64,000 nucleotides of DNA from an uncultured Draconibacterium sp. (GCF_963677155.1 NZ_OY781884.1:3902501-3966500); one strand, 5' to 3'. Positions 1 to 9,469 are shown, counted from the stretch's first letter. The notes: generated by a model from the sequence alone, not told the origin. Made by a program: numbers and translations.

Positions 1-70
1 TTTGGTAAATCAGTTTCAATTCAAATAAAACAGAAGGAATAGAGCGGTTCATCCAATAAAGACTGAATAA

Positions 71-1618
71 ATGAATAAACTTAAGAGAACTTTAAAAATA
101 GCAAGTCTGACTGCTATAGGCTGTACTTTGCTTATGTGTGCCCCCAAAAAATCCGAACAAAAAGTGAATGCTTACGAGCCAATCTGGGAATCGTTGGCGC
201 AGCACAACACTGAACCGGAATGGTTTAAAGATGCCAAACTTGGGATTTATTTCCATTGGGGCATTTACTCAGTGCCCGCATACAGTTCCGAATGGTATCC
301 GGCATGGATGTATTATACCAACCTTGAAGAGGGACACTGGGGTGCTGCTATTCGCGACCATCACGTAAAAACCTATGGCTCTGATTTTGATTATCATGAT
401 TTTATACCCATGTTCAAAGCCGAACATTTTAGTGCTGCACAGTGGGCTGATCTGTTTCAAAAAGCAGGAGCCAGATTTGCCGGCCTTGTTGTGCAACATC
501 ACGATGGTTTCGCCATGTGGGACAGCGATATAAATCCATGGAATGTTGCTGATATGGGGCCTGAAAAGGACGTTGCGGGGGAGCTTTTGTCGGAGCTGAA
601 AAAGCGCGATATGCAAACGATCACGACCTTTCATCATGCCCGAAACCTGCAACGTTATGCCAACGACAGTGCCCATTGGGCCAATAGCGGTCAGGTTGGT
701 TTTAATAGTCATTTCGCGTACGACCCGAATGGAATTACAAGTACTAAAGATGAAAAATTTAAATACCTGTACGGCAACATTCCCGCTGATGAGTTTTATG
801 ACCGTTGGCTGGGACAAGTGAACGAGGTCGTTGACAAATATGCGCCCGATATGATTTGGTTCGATTCGTGGTTGGATATGATCCCTGAAGAATATCGGCA
901 AAAAATGGTGGCCCATCATTATAATACTGCAGTAAGCCGGGGCCAGGAACCGACAACTTTTTATAAGCAGGAAGACCTGCCTGACAGCGTTGCATTGGTT
1001 GATATTGAGCAGGGCGGAAAAACTGATATTTCGGAAAAATACTGGCTGACAGATATCACCATTAGTGATGGTAGCTGGTGTTATACCAATGGACTGAAAT
1101 ACAAAAAAGCCGATTTGATAATCCGAAATATGATTGATGTTTGGAGTAAAAAGGGAGTAGTACTTTTAAATGTTTCCCCGATGGTAAATGGCATCATTCC
1201 GCAAGAACAGCAAGACGTTTTAATAAGCATTGGTGAATGGATTAAGAACCACGAAGAAGCCGTTTACAATACACGCGTTCATTCAATTTTTGGCTACGGA
1301 ATAGCTGAATTTGAGAAGGGACATTTTGGAGGACAATCAGCTACCATGAAATACACTAAGGATGATATCCGGTTTGCAAAATCGAAAAACGGAAATACCC
1401 TGTATATTTATTTATTGGGCTTGCCCGATCCGGATAAAGAAATCGAATTGGAACATGTATTTGAGACAAACCAGGGACAGGATATCTCAGGTGTTAGTGT
1501 GGTTGGAAGCGGCGTTGAGTTGAAATGGTCGGTCAGCGGAAAAAAATTAAGGGTAGCAACACCTAACGCAGAATCCATGGATGAAATTGCAACCGTTCTC
1601 AAAGTTGAGTTTATGTAG
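71..1618 (+). CDS. Alpha-L-fucosidase, GH29, secreted lipoprotein
   Basis: Retaining exo-fucosidase that removes alpha-L-fucose from glycans, probably outside the cytoplasm. The 515 residues begin with a basic N-terminus and a short hydrophobic stretch containing Cys18 (TAIGC) and Cys23, as in a lipoprotein signal, although neither is an ideal lipobox. The GH29 barrel shows HWGIYSVP near 62, HHDGFAMWDS near 143 and WFDSW, where Asp265 is the expected nucleophile; a small beta domain follows. No SD is seen before the ATG. It is 57 bases upstream of a GH2 gene in the same direction, so the two probably share an operon. The family call is firm; exact linkage specificity is not readable. Confidence 0.92.
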   Translation: MNKLKRTLKIASLTAIGCTLLMCAPKKSEQKVNAYEPIWESLAQHNTEPEWFKDAKLGIYFHWGIYSVPAYSSEWYPAWMYYTNLEEGHWGAAIRDHHVKTYGSDFDYHDFIPMFKAEHFSAAQWADLFQKAGARFAGLVVQHHDGFAMWDSDINPWNVADMGPEKDVAGELLSELKKRDMQTITTFHHARNLQRYANDSAHWANSGQVGFNSHFAYDPNGITSTKDEKFKYLYGNIPADEFYDRWLGQVNEVVDKYAPDMIWFDSWLDMIPEEYRQKMVAHHYNTAVSRGQEPTTFYKQEDLPDSVALVDIEQGGKTDISEKYWLTDITISDGSWCYTNGLKYKKADLIIRNMIDVWSKKGVVLLNVSPMVNGIIPQEQQDVLISIGEWIKNHEEAVYNTRVHSIFGYGIAEFEKGHFGGQSATMKYTKDDIRFAKSKNGNTLYIYLLGLPDPDKEIELEHVFETNQGQDISGVSVVGSGVELKWSVSGKKLRVATPNAESMDEIATVLKVEFM

Positions 1619-1675
1619 TATCAGCTGGGTACTTATTTGAAACATCGGGCCAGTTGTCCGGTAAACACCTTTTTT

Positions 1676-3475
1676 ATGAAAAAAAACTTAAAACCAGGAA
1701 TCAGGGAATGGATATCAATCTTTTGGGTTTTTATTCTTTTTATAGGCAGTGTAGATGCCCAAACAGCCATGATTAATGTTCAGGCAAGAAACACAACAAG
1801 TTTAAACGGGAAGTGGACAGTGATACTTGATCCTTCGGGGGCTGGTGACTACAGGCAAGTTTGGCAGGAAAGGAAACCTCAAAAGAAGACCGATTTTGTG
1901 GAATATTCGTTCGAAGGCGGGCCGCAACTTCGTGTGCCGGGAGATTTTAATTCCCAACTATGTGAGTTAACCTATTTAGAAGGAACTGTCTGGTATAAAA
2001 AACAAATCAACTATACTCTGAAGGCGGACAAGCGATTGTTCCTGCATTTTGGAGCAGTGAACTATTTAGTTGATGTCTATTTAAATGGCGAAAAAATTGG
2101 CAGCCACGAAGGCGGTTTTACACCCTTTCAATTTGAAATTACAGGGAAAGTAAAAGATGGCAGTAATACCATTATTGTTAAGGTTGATAACAAGCGTTTG
2201 GGCAATGGGCTGCCAGGCACAGGCTACGACTGGTTCAACTATGGCGGAATTACCCGAGATGTGGATTTGATCGAAACCAACGAAACGTTCATTGAAGACT
2301 ACTTCATTCAGTTAAAAAAAGGGAGTTTGAATACGGTGTTGGGATGGGTTAAGTTGAACGGGAATAAGCTTAGGCAAAATGTGGTGGTTAAAATTCCTGA
2401 ACTAAAACTGGAATATCGCACAAAAACGGATGAGACCGGTTTGGCGGGGCTTGAATTCAAGTCGGCATTTGAGCTTTGGTCGCCCGAAAATCCCAGGCTC
2501 TATAAAGTAATAGTTGAGGCTGAAAACGATAATGTTGCCGACGAAATTGGTTTCAGATGCATCGAAGTGCAGGGGAGTCAAGTGTTACTGAACAAACAAC
2601 CATTTTTTATTAAGGCGGTAAATATACACGAGGAAAACCCGACAAAAGCTGCAAGAGCTTATTCAACAGAGGATGCTGAAATTTTGTTGAGTGCCGCTAA
2701 AGAATTGGGATGTAACCTGGTACGGCTAGCTCATTATCCTCACAGTGAAAATATGGTTCGACTGGCCGAACAAATGGGAATTATGGTTTGGGATGAATTA
2801 CCCGTATATCAACATATTCAGTTTTCGGATAGTCTTGCTTCTCAAAAACTGGAGACTATGCTTAACGAAATGATTCGCCGCGACAAAAACCGTTGTGGGG
2901 TTGCTGTTTGGAGCCTTTCCAACGAGACTTATCCCGGAACACCAAACCGCAACGAAGCCCTGATTGAGCTTACACAGAAATGCCGGGCATTGGATTCCAC
3001 CCGATTAATTGTACACGTAACAAATACGCAGAGTTATAACAACAACACTTTTAAGGTTTGGGATCCGCTCTATAATTATTCCGATTTGATCGCTCTCAAT
3101 GAATATATCGGGTGGTACATTCCATGGCAGGGCAAGCCATCGGAAACACAATGGAATATTGCATTCCCCGACAAACCGGTTTTTATTTCTGAATTTGGCG
3201 GCGAGGCATTATTTGGCTGTAATGAAGGTCCTACTGACGAGGCCGCTTATTGGACGGAAGAATATCAGGCGAATATTTATAAAGATCAGATAGAAATGTT
3301 TAACACCATCCCGAATCTGTGTGGCCTTTGTCCCTGGTTGTTGTTCGACTACCGGTCGTTGGGTAGGATGAACCAGATGTATCAGAACGGCTACAACCGG
3401 AAAGGCTTGATATCGGAAAATGGAGATAAGAAGAAATCTTGGTATATTATGAACGAATATTATAAAACAAAATGA
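1676..3475 (+). CDS. GH2 family glycosidase (beta-glucuronidase/galactosidase type), secreted
   Basis: Hydrolyses a beta-linked sugar from a polysaccharide or oligosaccharide. 599 residues from the ATG at 1676. An in-frame TTG at 1637 would add 13 residues in front of the signal peptide and is rejected. The signal peptide ends near VDAQ. Sugar-binding and immunoglobulin-like domains precede the TIM barrel, where SNE (Glu417) is the likely acid/base and SEFGG (Glu506) the nucleophile. The length fits compact beta-glucuronidase-like GH2 enzymes rather than LacZ. The stop overlaps the next start (ATGA), showing translational coupling with the esterase. Substrate cannot be told from sequence. Confidence 0.9.
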   Translation: MKKNLKPGIREWISIFWVFILFIGSVDAQTAMINVQARNTTSLNGKWTVILDPSGAGDYRQVWQERKPQKKTDFVEYSFEGGPQLRVPGDFNSQLCELTYLEGTVWYKKQINYTLKADKRLFLHFGAVNYLVDVYLNGEKIGSHEGGFTPFQFEITGKVKDGSNTIIVKVDNKRLGNGLPGTGYDWFNYGGITRDVDLIETNETFIEDYFIQLKKGSLNTVLGWVKLNGNKLRQNVVVKIPELKLEYRTKTDETGLAGLEFKSAFELWSPENPRLYKVIVEAENDNVADEIGFRCIEVQGSQVLLNKQPFFIKAVNIHEENPTKAARAYSTEDAEILLSAAKELGCNLVRLAHYPHSENMVRLAEQMGIMVWDELPVYQHIQFSDSLASQKLETMLNEMIRRDKNRCGVAVWSLSNETYPGTPNRNEALIELTQKCRALDSTRLIVHVTNTQSYNNNTFKVWDPLYNYSDLIALNEYIGWYIPWQGKPSETQWNIAFPDKPVFISEFGGEALFGCNEGPTDEAAYWTEEYQANIYKDQIEMFNTIPNLCGLCPWLLFDYRSLGRMNQMYQNGYNRKGLISENGDKKKSWYIMNEYYKTK

Positions 3476-4404
3476 AAATGTTAGTTTTTAAAAAATTAGT
3501 CGTGGCATTGATTTGCGTAATTGCCACAATCGGTAGCCTTTCGGCGCAAGTTCAGGTAATTGACCTTTGGAACGGAAAGGCTCCCGGAGCCATTCAAAGT
3601 GATGAATTTAAACAGAATGTGGATACAACTGCAGGTTGGATCGATAAACATTCCATTGTTAAGCCTGACCTCTATTTTTATCCTGCTCCGGCGGAAAAGG
3701 CAACGGGTACGGCAGTTGTTATTTGTCCGGGAGGAGGCTATTCCGGATTGGCAATCCGGCATGAAGGCTTACAGGTTGCGCAGTGGTTTAACAGTGTGGG
3801 TATAACCGCTTTCGTATTAACATATCGTCAGCCCGACGATGCCATCATGGAAAACAAATCAATTGGCCCCCTACAGGATGGACAACGGGCAATACGCCTT
3901 GTTCGCCGCCATGCAAAGGAGTGGGGGATTAATCCTGAAAAGATTGGTATTATGGGCTTTTCTGCGGGGGGACACGTTGCATCCACAATTTCAACCCATT
4001 ATAATGAGAAGGTGTATGACCCTGTAGATTCAACCAGTGCCCGGCCCAATTTCTCTTTGCTTATTTATCCGGTCATCTCGATGGATTCTACAATTACCCA
4101 TTCGGGCTCGCGGGTGAATTTGCTTGGTAACAGTCCTGCGCCGGAACAGGTGATGCATTTTTCAAACGAGTTGCAGGTAAATGAGCAAACCCCACCGGCA
4201 TTTGTCGTTCACTCGTTGGATGACGATGTTGTTCCGGTTCAAAACAGTATTAAATATGCATTAGCGATGAAGAAACACCATGTACCCTGCGAACTTCATA
4301 TATACGAATCGGGAGGACACGGTTATGGAATGGCTCCCGGAGGAAGCACTCAATCTATGTGGCCTGAAGTCTGCCTTAAATGGCTTGACGCAAATCGTTT
4401 TTAA
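3472..4404 (+). CDS. Secreted alpha/beta-hydrolase esterase (acetyl-xylan-esterase-like)
   Basis: Likely removes acetyl or other acyl groups from polysaccharides, opening them to the neighbouring glycosidases. 310 residues with a signal peptide ending near LSAQ. The fold is shown by CPGGGYSG (oxyanion loop), GFSAGG (nucleophile Ser164), HSLDDD (acid among Asp250-252) and GGHGYG (His283), the order seen in the BD-FAE/esterase-lipase group of Bacteroidota. The start overlaps the GH2 stop by four bases; a second ATG two codons in (3478) is also possible. Activity on xylan specifically is inferred from family habit. Confidence 0.85.
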   Translation: MKMLVFKKLVVALICVIATIGSLSAQVQVIDLWNGKAPGAIQSDEFKQNVDTTAGWIDKHSIVKPDLYFYPAPAEKATGTAVVICPGGGYSGLAIRHEGLQVAQWFNSVGITAFVLTYRQPDDAIMENKSIGPLQDGQRAIRLVRRHAKEWGINPEKIGIMGFSAGGHVASTISTHYNEKVYDPVDSTSARPNFSLLIYPVISMDSTITHSGSRVNLLGNSPAPEQVMHFSNELQVNEQTPPAFVVHSLDDDVVPVQNSIKYALAMKKHHVPCELHIYESGGHGYGMAPGGSTQSMWPEVCLKWLDANRF

Positions 4405-4892
4405 AAGCCTCGAATTCTGAAGAGTGAACTAATGCTTAAAGTACATCGGTTTTAAAATATTGAAAAAATAGCCATCCTTGTATAAATCATTATTTTAAGC
4501 TTTTTCTTGCTGATTGGGCCTGTTGCATGGATGTAGGAAAGACAGCACTCGTTGTCGGGGATTTTAAATCAGAATCCACGAATTGGTAGGGACGTGAATG
4601 AGCCGACGTTCCGTTGGAAATTGCATGAACATTAAAAATTCGTCAGAAACAAACAGTTTTGTTTCTGGCGCATTTTTGCATTATCAATACCGGGAAAATA
4701 CACCCGGATACTATCTGGGAAACATTGTAGTACCCTGTGGGCTTTGTTGTCGTGTATTTTTGTGCTTGAATTCATTGAGATATAGAACAGACAGTAAGAA
4801 GAGGACTTAAAGGAGATCTTTAATGTGAGGACTGGCTGGTGTTCAATCAGGAATCGTTTCGCAAAATTTCAAATACCAAATAATTGATAATA
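4405..4892. other. Intergenic region with two hairpins
   Basis: 488 bases without a convincing gene between the esterase and GH3. Two inverted repeats stand out: 4589-4612 (GGGACGT paired with ACGTTCC, 10-base loop) and 4641-4670 (CGxCAGAAACAAA paired with TTTGTTTCTGxCG), the latter followed by a short T run. A 70-codon open frame at 4598-4810 crosses both and has no family features. A terminator plus a new GH3 promoter, or a small RNA, are both possible. Confidence 0.4.
4641..4678 (+). terminator. Possible terminator hairpin upstream of GH3
   Basis: Near-perfect 13-base stem with a 4-base loop, followed by CATTTTTG. It would end the GH29-GH2-esterase transcript about 240 bases after the last stop. 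The distance and weak T tract keep the call tentative. Confidence 0.4.
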
Positions 4893-7100
4893 ATGTCTAC
4901 TTTAAAAACAGGATTTGTTTCATTTTTCATTTCCGCGATGGCTCTTTGGGCTTCTGCTCAAAAACCTACGCCAGTTTACCTTGATGCAACCAAGCCCATA
5001 GAAGAACGGGTTGAAAGTGCACTTTCGTTGATGACTACCGAAGAAAAAGTGGCTTTGTGCCATGCGCAGTCAAAATTCAGCTCAAAAGGAGTTGCCCGGC
5101 TGGGGATCCCGGAAGTTTGGTCATCCGATGGATCTCATGGTATTAGTGACGAAAATGTTTGGGACGAATGGGGCGGGGCAGGATGGACCAATGACTCCTG
5201 TACTGCGTTTCCGGCGCTAACTGCTTTGGCTGCTACATTCAATCCCGACTTGTCCATGCTTTATGGAAAATCCATAGGAGAAGAAGCCCGGTACCGCAAC
5301 AAAACAGTGTTGCTTGGACCCGGAGTAAACATTTACCGCACACCCCTAAACGGACGGAACTTTGAGTATATGGGAGAAGATCCTTACCTGGCATCGTGCA
5401 TGGTTGTTCCATATGTTGAAGGAGTTCAGGCAAACGGTGTTGCTGCTTGTGTAAAACATTTTGCATTAAACAACCAGGAAATCTGCCGGGGCGAAATAAA
5501 TGTAAACTTGAGCAACCGCGCCCTGCACGAAATTTATCTTCCGGCTTTTAAAGCGGCGGTGCTAGATGGTAAAGTTTGGTCGATTATGGGAGCCTACAAC
5601 AAAGTGCGGGGCGAGCATTGCTGTCATAGTGACTTTTTACTGAATAAAATACTAAAGAATGACTGGCAGTTTGACGGCGTGGTGATCAGCGATTGGGGTG
5701 GTGTTCACAGCACCGACGAGGCCGTTAATAATGGTCTTGACATTGAAATGGGAACCTATACCAATGGTTTAACAACGCAGGGACATTTTCCATATTCAAG
5801 CTATTATCTGGCTGATTCCTTTCTGGAAGGACTTAAATCGGGAAAGTACGACAGTTTTGTACTTGATGATAAAGTGCGTCGCATCCTACGGATGATTTTC
5901 CGGACCACTATGAGTGCCAACCGTTCATTCGGGAAATTTGTATCGTCCGAACACAGCCAGGCAGCACGTAGAATTGCCGGCGAGGGAATCGTGCTTTTAA
6001 AAAATGATAATCAGTTTCTTCCCATGGCCGCCGGTAAATACAAAAAAATAGCTGTTATCGGGGAAAATGCTTCCCGCAGCCTGGTTGTAGGCGGAGGTTC
6101 CACTTCGCTAAAAGTGGCGTATGAAGTATCGCCTTTGCAAGGGTTGAAAGACAAATACGGCGAAGCCAACATTGTGTACAGCATGGGCTACGCATCCGGG
6201 CCTTCACTCTACGGTCGGGAAGAACCTTCGAAGCTAAATGCCGATTCACTGGTGAATGCAGCTATCGAAGTTGCCCGCAATGCCGATGTCGTGCTTTTTG
6301 TGGGCGGCCTCAACAAAAACTTTTTTCAGGACTGCGAAAGCGGCGACCGTAAGTCGCTCAACCTTCCTTTCGGACAGGATAAGCTGATTGAAGAGCTTCT
6401 CAAAGTGAATAAGAACACAGCTGTTGTGCTGCTTAGCGGAAATGCGGTTGCTATGCCGTGGGTGGACGAGGTTTCGGCGATTGTACAGGGATGGTACCTT
6501 GGTTCGGAAGCAGGAAATGCTTTGGCCGATATTATTTCAGGAGATGTGAATCCTTCGGGTAAACTCCCTATTTCGTTCTTGAAAAAACTGGAAGATATTG
6601 GCGCCCATTCATTTGATGAGCTTTGTTATCCGGGCGACAGCGTAAATGTTTATTATAAAGAAGATATTCTTGTGGGGTATCGCTGGTTGGATACCAAAAA
6701 AATTGAGCCTTTGTTTCCGTTTGGTTATGGTCTGAGTTATACCACCTTTGCATGGTCGAAACCATCTGTTGACAGAAGTGAGGTAAACGCCGACGGAACA
6801 ATAACCGTATCGTTCACGTTGACCAACACCGGGAAAGTCGATGGGGCAGAAACAGCCCAGCTTTATGTAAGCAAGCCCAAGTCTGGAGTAACCCGTGCAG
6901 CCAAAGAGTTGAAGGCAGTCAAAAAAGTGTTTCTCAAAGCCGGAGAAAGCCAGTTGGTAACACTGAAAGTTCCGGTAAGCAGTTTTGCTTATTACAACGA
7001 ACAGGAAAACGGCTGGGATGTGGAGCCGGGAAGCTATATGCTTTTGCTTGGAAATTCATCGCGTGATATAAAGGACAAATTAGCAGTGGATATTGATTGA
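4893..7100 (+). CDS. GH3 beta-glycosidase (beta-glucosidase/beta-xylosidase type), secreted
   Basis: Exo-acting beta-glycosidase, likely periplasmic. 735 residues from the ATG at 4893; an in-frame TTG at 4884 is less likely. The signal peptide ends near ASAQ. The N-terminal barrel holds KHFALNNQE near 190 and VVISDWGG with nucleophile Asp267; the C-terminal alpha/beta sandwich and a fibronectin-III-like domain (about 640-735, with PFGYGLSYTTF just before it) complete a three-domain GH3. Same strand as the upstream glycosidases but separated by 488 bases. Sugar specificity is not resolvable; the nearby fucosidase and esterase suggest a decorated plant or algal polysaccharide. Confidence 0.92.
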   Translation: MSTLKTGFVSFFISAMALWASAQKPTPVYLDATKPIEERVESALSLMTTEEKVALCHAQSKFSSKGVARLGIPEVWSSDGSHGISDENVWDEWGGAGWTNDSCTAFPALTALAATFNPDLSMLYGKSIGEEARYRNKTVLLGPGVNIYRTPLNGRNFEYMGEDPYLASCMVVPYVEGVQANGVAACVKHFALNNQEICRGEINVNLSNRALHEIYLPAFKAAVLDGKVWSIMGAYNKVRGEHCCHSDFLLNKILKNDWQFDGVVISDWGGVHSTDEAVNNGLDIEMGTYTNGLTTQGHFPYSSYYLADSFLEGLKSGKYDSFVLDDKVRRILRMIFRTTMSANRSFGKFVSSEHSQAARRIAGEGIVLLKNDNQFLPMAAGKYKKIAVIGENASRSLVVGGGSTSLKVAYEVSPLQGLKDKYGEANIVYSMGYASGPSLYGREEPSKLNADSLVNAAIEVARNADVVLFVGGLNKNFFQDCESGDRKSLNLPFGQDKLIEELLKVNKNTAVVLLSGNAVAMPWVDEVSAIVQGWYLGSEAGNALADIISGDVNPSGKLPISFLKKLEDIGAHSFDELCYPGDSVNVYYKEDILVGYRWLDTKKIEPLFPFGYGLSYTTFAWSKPSVDRSEVNADGTITVSFTLTNTGKVDGAETAQLYVSKPKSGVTRAAKELKAVKKVFLKAGESQLVTLKVPVSSFAYYNEQENGWDVEPGSYMLLLGNSSRDIKDKLAVDID

Positions 7101-7211
7101 GATCACTTGCCAATATAGAAAGACCGCAGGATTACGATTTACTTGATAGAATGTAGACAATAATGCTTCAGCATATAATAGAATGCATTTTCCCTTTATT
7201 CAGTATAAAAA

Positions 7212-7247
7212 GAAAAGCAGCTAAGAATTGTTCTTAACTGCTTTTTA
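7212..7247. terminator. Bidirectional terminator between GH3 and tRNA-Met
   Basis: GCAGxTAAGAA paired with TTCTTAxCTGC around a TTG loop, with a T tract after it on both strands. It lies downstream of GH3 (+) and just after the 3' end of tRNA-Met (-), so it can serve both. Confidence 0.75.
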
Positions 7248-7249
7248 AG

Positions 7250-7323
7250 TAGCGAGAGGCGGGCTTGAACCGCCGACCTCATGATTATGAATCATGCGCT
7301 CTAACCAGCTGAGCTACCTCGCC
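7250..7323 (-). tRNA. tRNA-Met (CAU)
   Basis: Full cloverleaf on the minus strand. The acceptor stem starts GGCGAGG, with G-U pairs at positions 1-72 and 7-66, then the D arm GCTCAGCTGGTTAGAGC, anticodon loop TTCATAA (anticodon CAT at 7287-7289), T arm GGCGG-TTCAAGC-CCGCC and discriminator A. No CCA is encoded. The A73 and weak first pair would fit either elongator Met or, less likely, a lysidine-modified Ile tRNA; the anticodon alone cannot separate them. Confidence 0.93.
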
Positions 7324-7346
7324 ATTTGTTTTTCAAAAATGCGGTG

Positions 7347-7354
7347 CAAATATA
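7347..7354 (-). promoter_or_regulatory. -7 element of tRNA-Met promoter
   Basis: TATATTTG on the minus strand matches the Bacteroidota -7 consensus TAnnTTTG. It is followed by CACCGCA, the same seven bases that follow the -7 box of tRNA-Ser. No clear -33 TTTG is seen. Confidence 0.65.
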
Positions 7355-7471
7355 GTATTTCTTTTTATTCCCGCTAACCATTTTCGTAATTTTTCGAAAT
7401 AAATTTCTTCAGCCGATTTTAACTAGTTGTAAGTTACATTCTTATTAATTATATTGCCGAAAATCAAACTT

Positions 7472-7852
7472 ATGACTAGTAAAGTAAAAATCAACCTGGA
7501 ATATTTAATTAACTGTTCGCCGAAGGTACTTTATAACAGACTAAGCACTGCGTCGGGGTTAACCGAATGGTTTGCCGACGATGTTCGCGTTCGGGGGAAA
7601 CGATATACGTTTATTTGGGACGGATCGGAGCAAACTGCAGAAATGACACTTCATAAAGAAAATCGTTTAGTAAGGTTTAACTGGGTAGATGAAGATGAGG
7701 ATACGTATTTTGAATTTAAGATCGCGCGTGATGAGCTTACCAATGACGTTTCGCTTTTGATAACAGATTTCGCTGAAGAAGATGAAGTTGATGAAACCCG
7801 TGGTTTGTGGAATTCGCAAGTTGCTGATTTGAAACATGTATTAGGTTCCTGA
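7472..7852 (+). CDS. START-like (AHSA1/SRPBCC) domain protein
   Basis: 126 residues from the ATG at 7472; an upstream in-frame TTG at 7454 is disfavoured. The sequence fits the small START-like fold: an N-terminal strand (KINLEYLINCSP), helix with LTEWFADDV, then alternating strands (YTFIWDGSEQ, RLVRFNWVDED, YFEFKIA) and a long C-terminal helix ending in LKHVLGS. These proteins bind hydrophobic ligands or act as co-chaperones; no ligand or partner can be assigned. The acidic character (DEDED, EEDEVDE) suggests a cytosolic protein. It stands alone ahead of lptG. Confidence 0.8.
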   Translation: MTSKVKINLEYLINCSPKVLYNRLSTASGLTEWFADDVRVRGKRYTFIWDGSEQTAEMTLHKENRLVRFNWVDEDEDTYFEFKIARDELTNDVSLLITDFAEEDEVDETRGLWNSQVADLKHVLGS

Positions 7853-7917
7853 ATTGTTTATCCCCAACTATTGAGAGTTGTATTCCGGCGTCAATAACGT
7901 TTCTTAACCTTTTTTAC

Positions 7918-7947
7918 TTTACTAATTCCTAAAATAACTTAGTTTTG
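7918..7947 (+). promoter_or_regulatory. Promoter for the lptG-glycosyltransferase operon
   Basis: The -7 box TAGTTTTG (7940-7947) matches TAnnTTTG, and TTTA at 7918-7921 is a one-mismatch -33 box 18 bases upstream. It lies 28 bases before the lptG ATG. Confidence 0.55.
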
Positions 7948-7975
7948 TAAGCGTTTCCAGAATGAAAGAAAGTAC

Positions 7976-9463
7976 ATGAAACGTCTACACCTTTTTGTTA
8001 TAAGATCTTTTCTAGGGCCATTCTTTATGACCTTTTTTATTGTGGTTTTTGTGCTGCTTATGCAGTTCCTGTGGAAGTACGTAGACGACCTGGTGGGTAA
8101 AGGGCTCGATTTTAAAGTGCTGGGCGAAATGATGTTTTACGCTTCGTTTGCTTTACTGCCATTGGCTTTTCCGCTGGCTATGCTACTGGCATCGATTATG
8201 ACTTTTGGGGCACTGGGCGAAAATTACGAGCTGGTGGCAATGAAAGCTTCCGGGATTTCGCTTTTCAGAATTATGCGGCCATTAATAGTAATTGCAATAC
8301 TAATTACCGGAATCGCTTTTTATTTTTCAAATAACATTCTTCCGAAAACAAACCTGAAATTCTCAACCCTCTTATACAGTGTGAAAAAGCAGCGGCCCGA
8401 GTTGGTTTTACAGGAAGGTGTTTTTACAAATGAAATAGATGGTTACAGCATTAAAGTTGGTAAACGTAATAATGATACAAAAATGCTGTACGATCTGCTG
8501 ATATACGATCACACCAAAAATAAACCCAACGTAAGTGTTACGGTTGCCGACTCGGGATTATTACACATTACAGAAGATAAAAAATACATGGTGCTGAATC
8601 TGTATAGTGGAGAAACCTACGAGGAGCAGAATCAGAATTCGCGAAACAGCAAAAAAGACGAAACATACCCATACCGCCGCGATCGGTTTGAGGAGCAGAT
8701 GATAAGGGTAAAAGTCCGCGATTTTGATTTTAACCGCCGCGATGAAAGTATTTTCAAGAATCAGTACCGCATGCTTACGATTGATCAGTTGGTGACTGCC
8801 GATGACAGTTTAACGGATGATTATTACGGCCGTTTGCGGAATTATGTGATGCAGATTAATATAAATCCGACAATTGCCCGGCGGATGTATAATTTGACTG
8901 CAAAAGCTGATTCGTTGAAACGCAATATTGAGGAAGTAAAAGCTGATTCGGTATTTGATTTTGATGCTTATTATTCAGGCCTTGATAAGTGGGTGCAGGC
9001 CGATATTGCCAAAAGTGCACTGGATAAGGCCCGAGGCAATATGCAACAGGTTAACATGTTTCAGAGCCAGCTTTATAATAAAAAGAAAACCTTGAATAAA
9101 TATCGAATGGAGCGTCACCGGAAATTCACGCTGTCGATTGCCGTGCTCATTTTCTTTTTTATCGGGGCGCCGTTAGGAGCAATTATTCGAAAAGGAGGAT
9201 TGGGAATGCCGGTTGTTGTATCGATTTTCCTGTTTATATTGTATTATATTGTTTCCATGAGTGGCGAAAAAACCGCGCGCGAAGATGTTTGGGCAATGTT
9301 TAACGGCATGTGGTTTTCTTCCTATATATTTCTACCCATTGGCGTTTGGTTAACGTATAAAGCAGCTACCGACTCAGCTATCATGACGGCTGAAACTTAT
9401 ACAAAGTTTTTTGCCCGTTTGGGACTTGGGAGGTTTTTCAAGAAAAAGAAATCAAACGATTAG
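7976..9463 (+). CDS. LptF/LptG-family LPS export permease
   Basis: Inner-membrane subunit of the Lpt system that extracts lipopolysaccharide for transport to the outer membrane. 495 residues with three N-terminal membrane spans (about 12-35, 55-80, 98-118), a periplasmic beta-jellyroll and three C-terminal spans (about 385-405, 412-430, 440-462). A charged, helical insert (about 280-375) before span four makes it longer than proteobacterial LptG (about 360) and resembles the extended Bacteroidota form. LptF and LptG are hard to tell apart, so no symbol is given. The next gene starts six bases after the stop, tying it to two glycosyltransferases of likely envelope glycan synthesis. Confidence 0.88.
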   Translation: MKRLHLFVIRSFLGPFFMTFFIVVFVLLMQFLWKYVDDLVGKGLDFKVLGEMMFYASFALLPLAFPLAMLLASIMTFGALGENYELVAMKASGISLFRIMRPLIVIAILITGIAFYFSNNILPKTNLKFSTLLYSVKKQRPELVLQEGVFTNEIDGYSIKVGKRNNDTKMLYDLLIYDHTKNKPNVSVTVADSGLLHITEDKKYMVLNLYSGETYEEQNQNSRNSKKDETYPYRRDRFEEQMIRVKVRDFDFNRRDESIFKNQYRMLTIDQLVTADDSLTDDYYGRLRNYVMQININPTIARRMYNLTAKADSLKRNIEEVKADSVFDFDAYYSGLDKWVQADIAKSALDKARGNMQQVNMFQSQLYNKKKTLNKYRMERHRKFTLSIAVLIFFFIGAPLGAIIRKGGLGMPVVVSIFLFILYYIVSMSGEKTAREDVWAMFNGMWFSSYIFLPIGVWLTYKAATDSAIMTAETYTKFFARLGLGRFFKKKKSND

Positions 9464-9469
9464 GCGCGA

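Noticed and set aside
269..919. 216-codon minus-strand frame under the fucosidase gene
   Set aside because: Lies wholly antisense to a clear GH29 gene with intact motifs; a shadow of its codon bias.
4598..4810. Possible 70-residue protein between esterase and GH3
   Set aside because: Crosses two inverted repeats, has no signal or motif, and composition is not coding-like.
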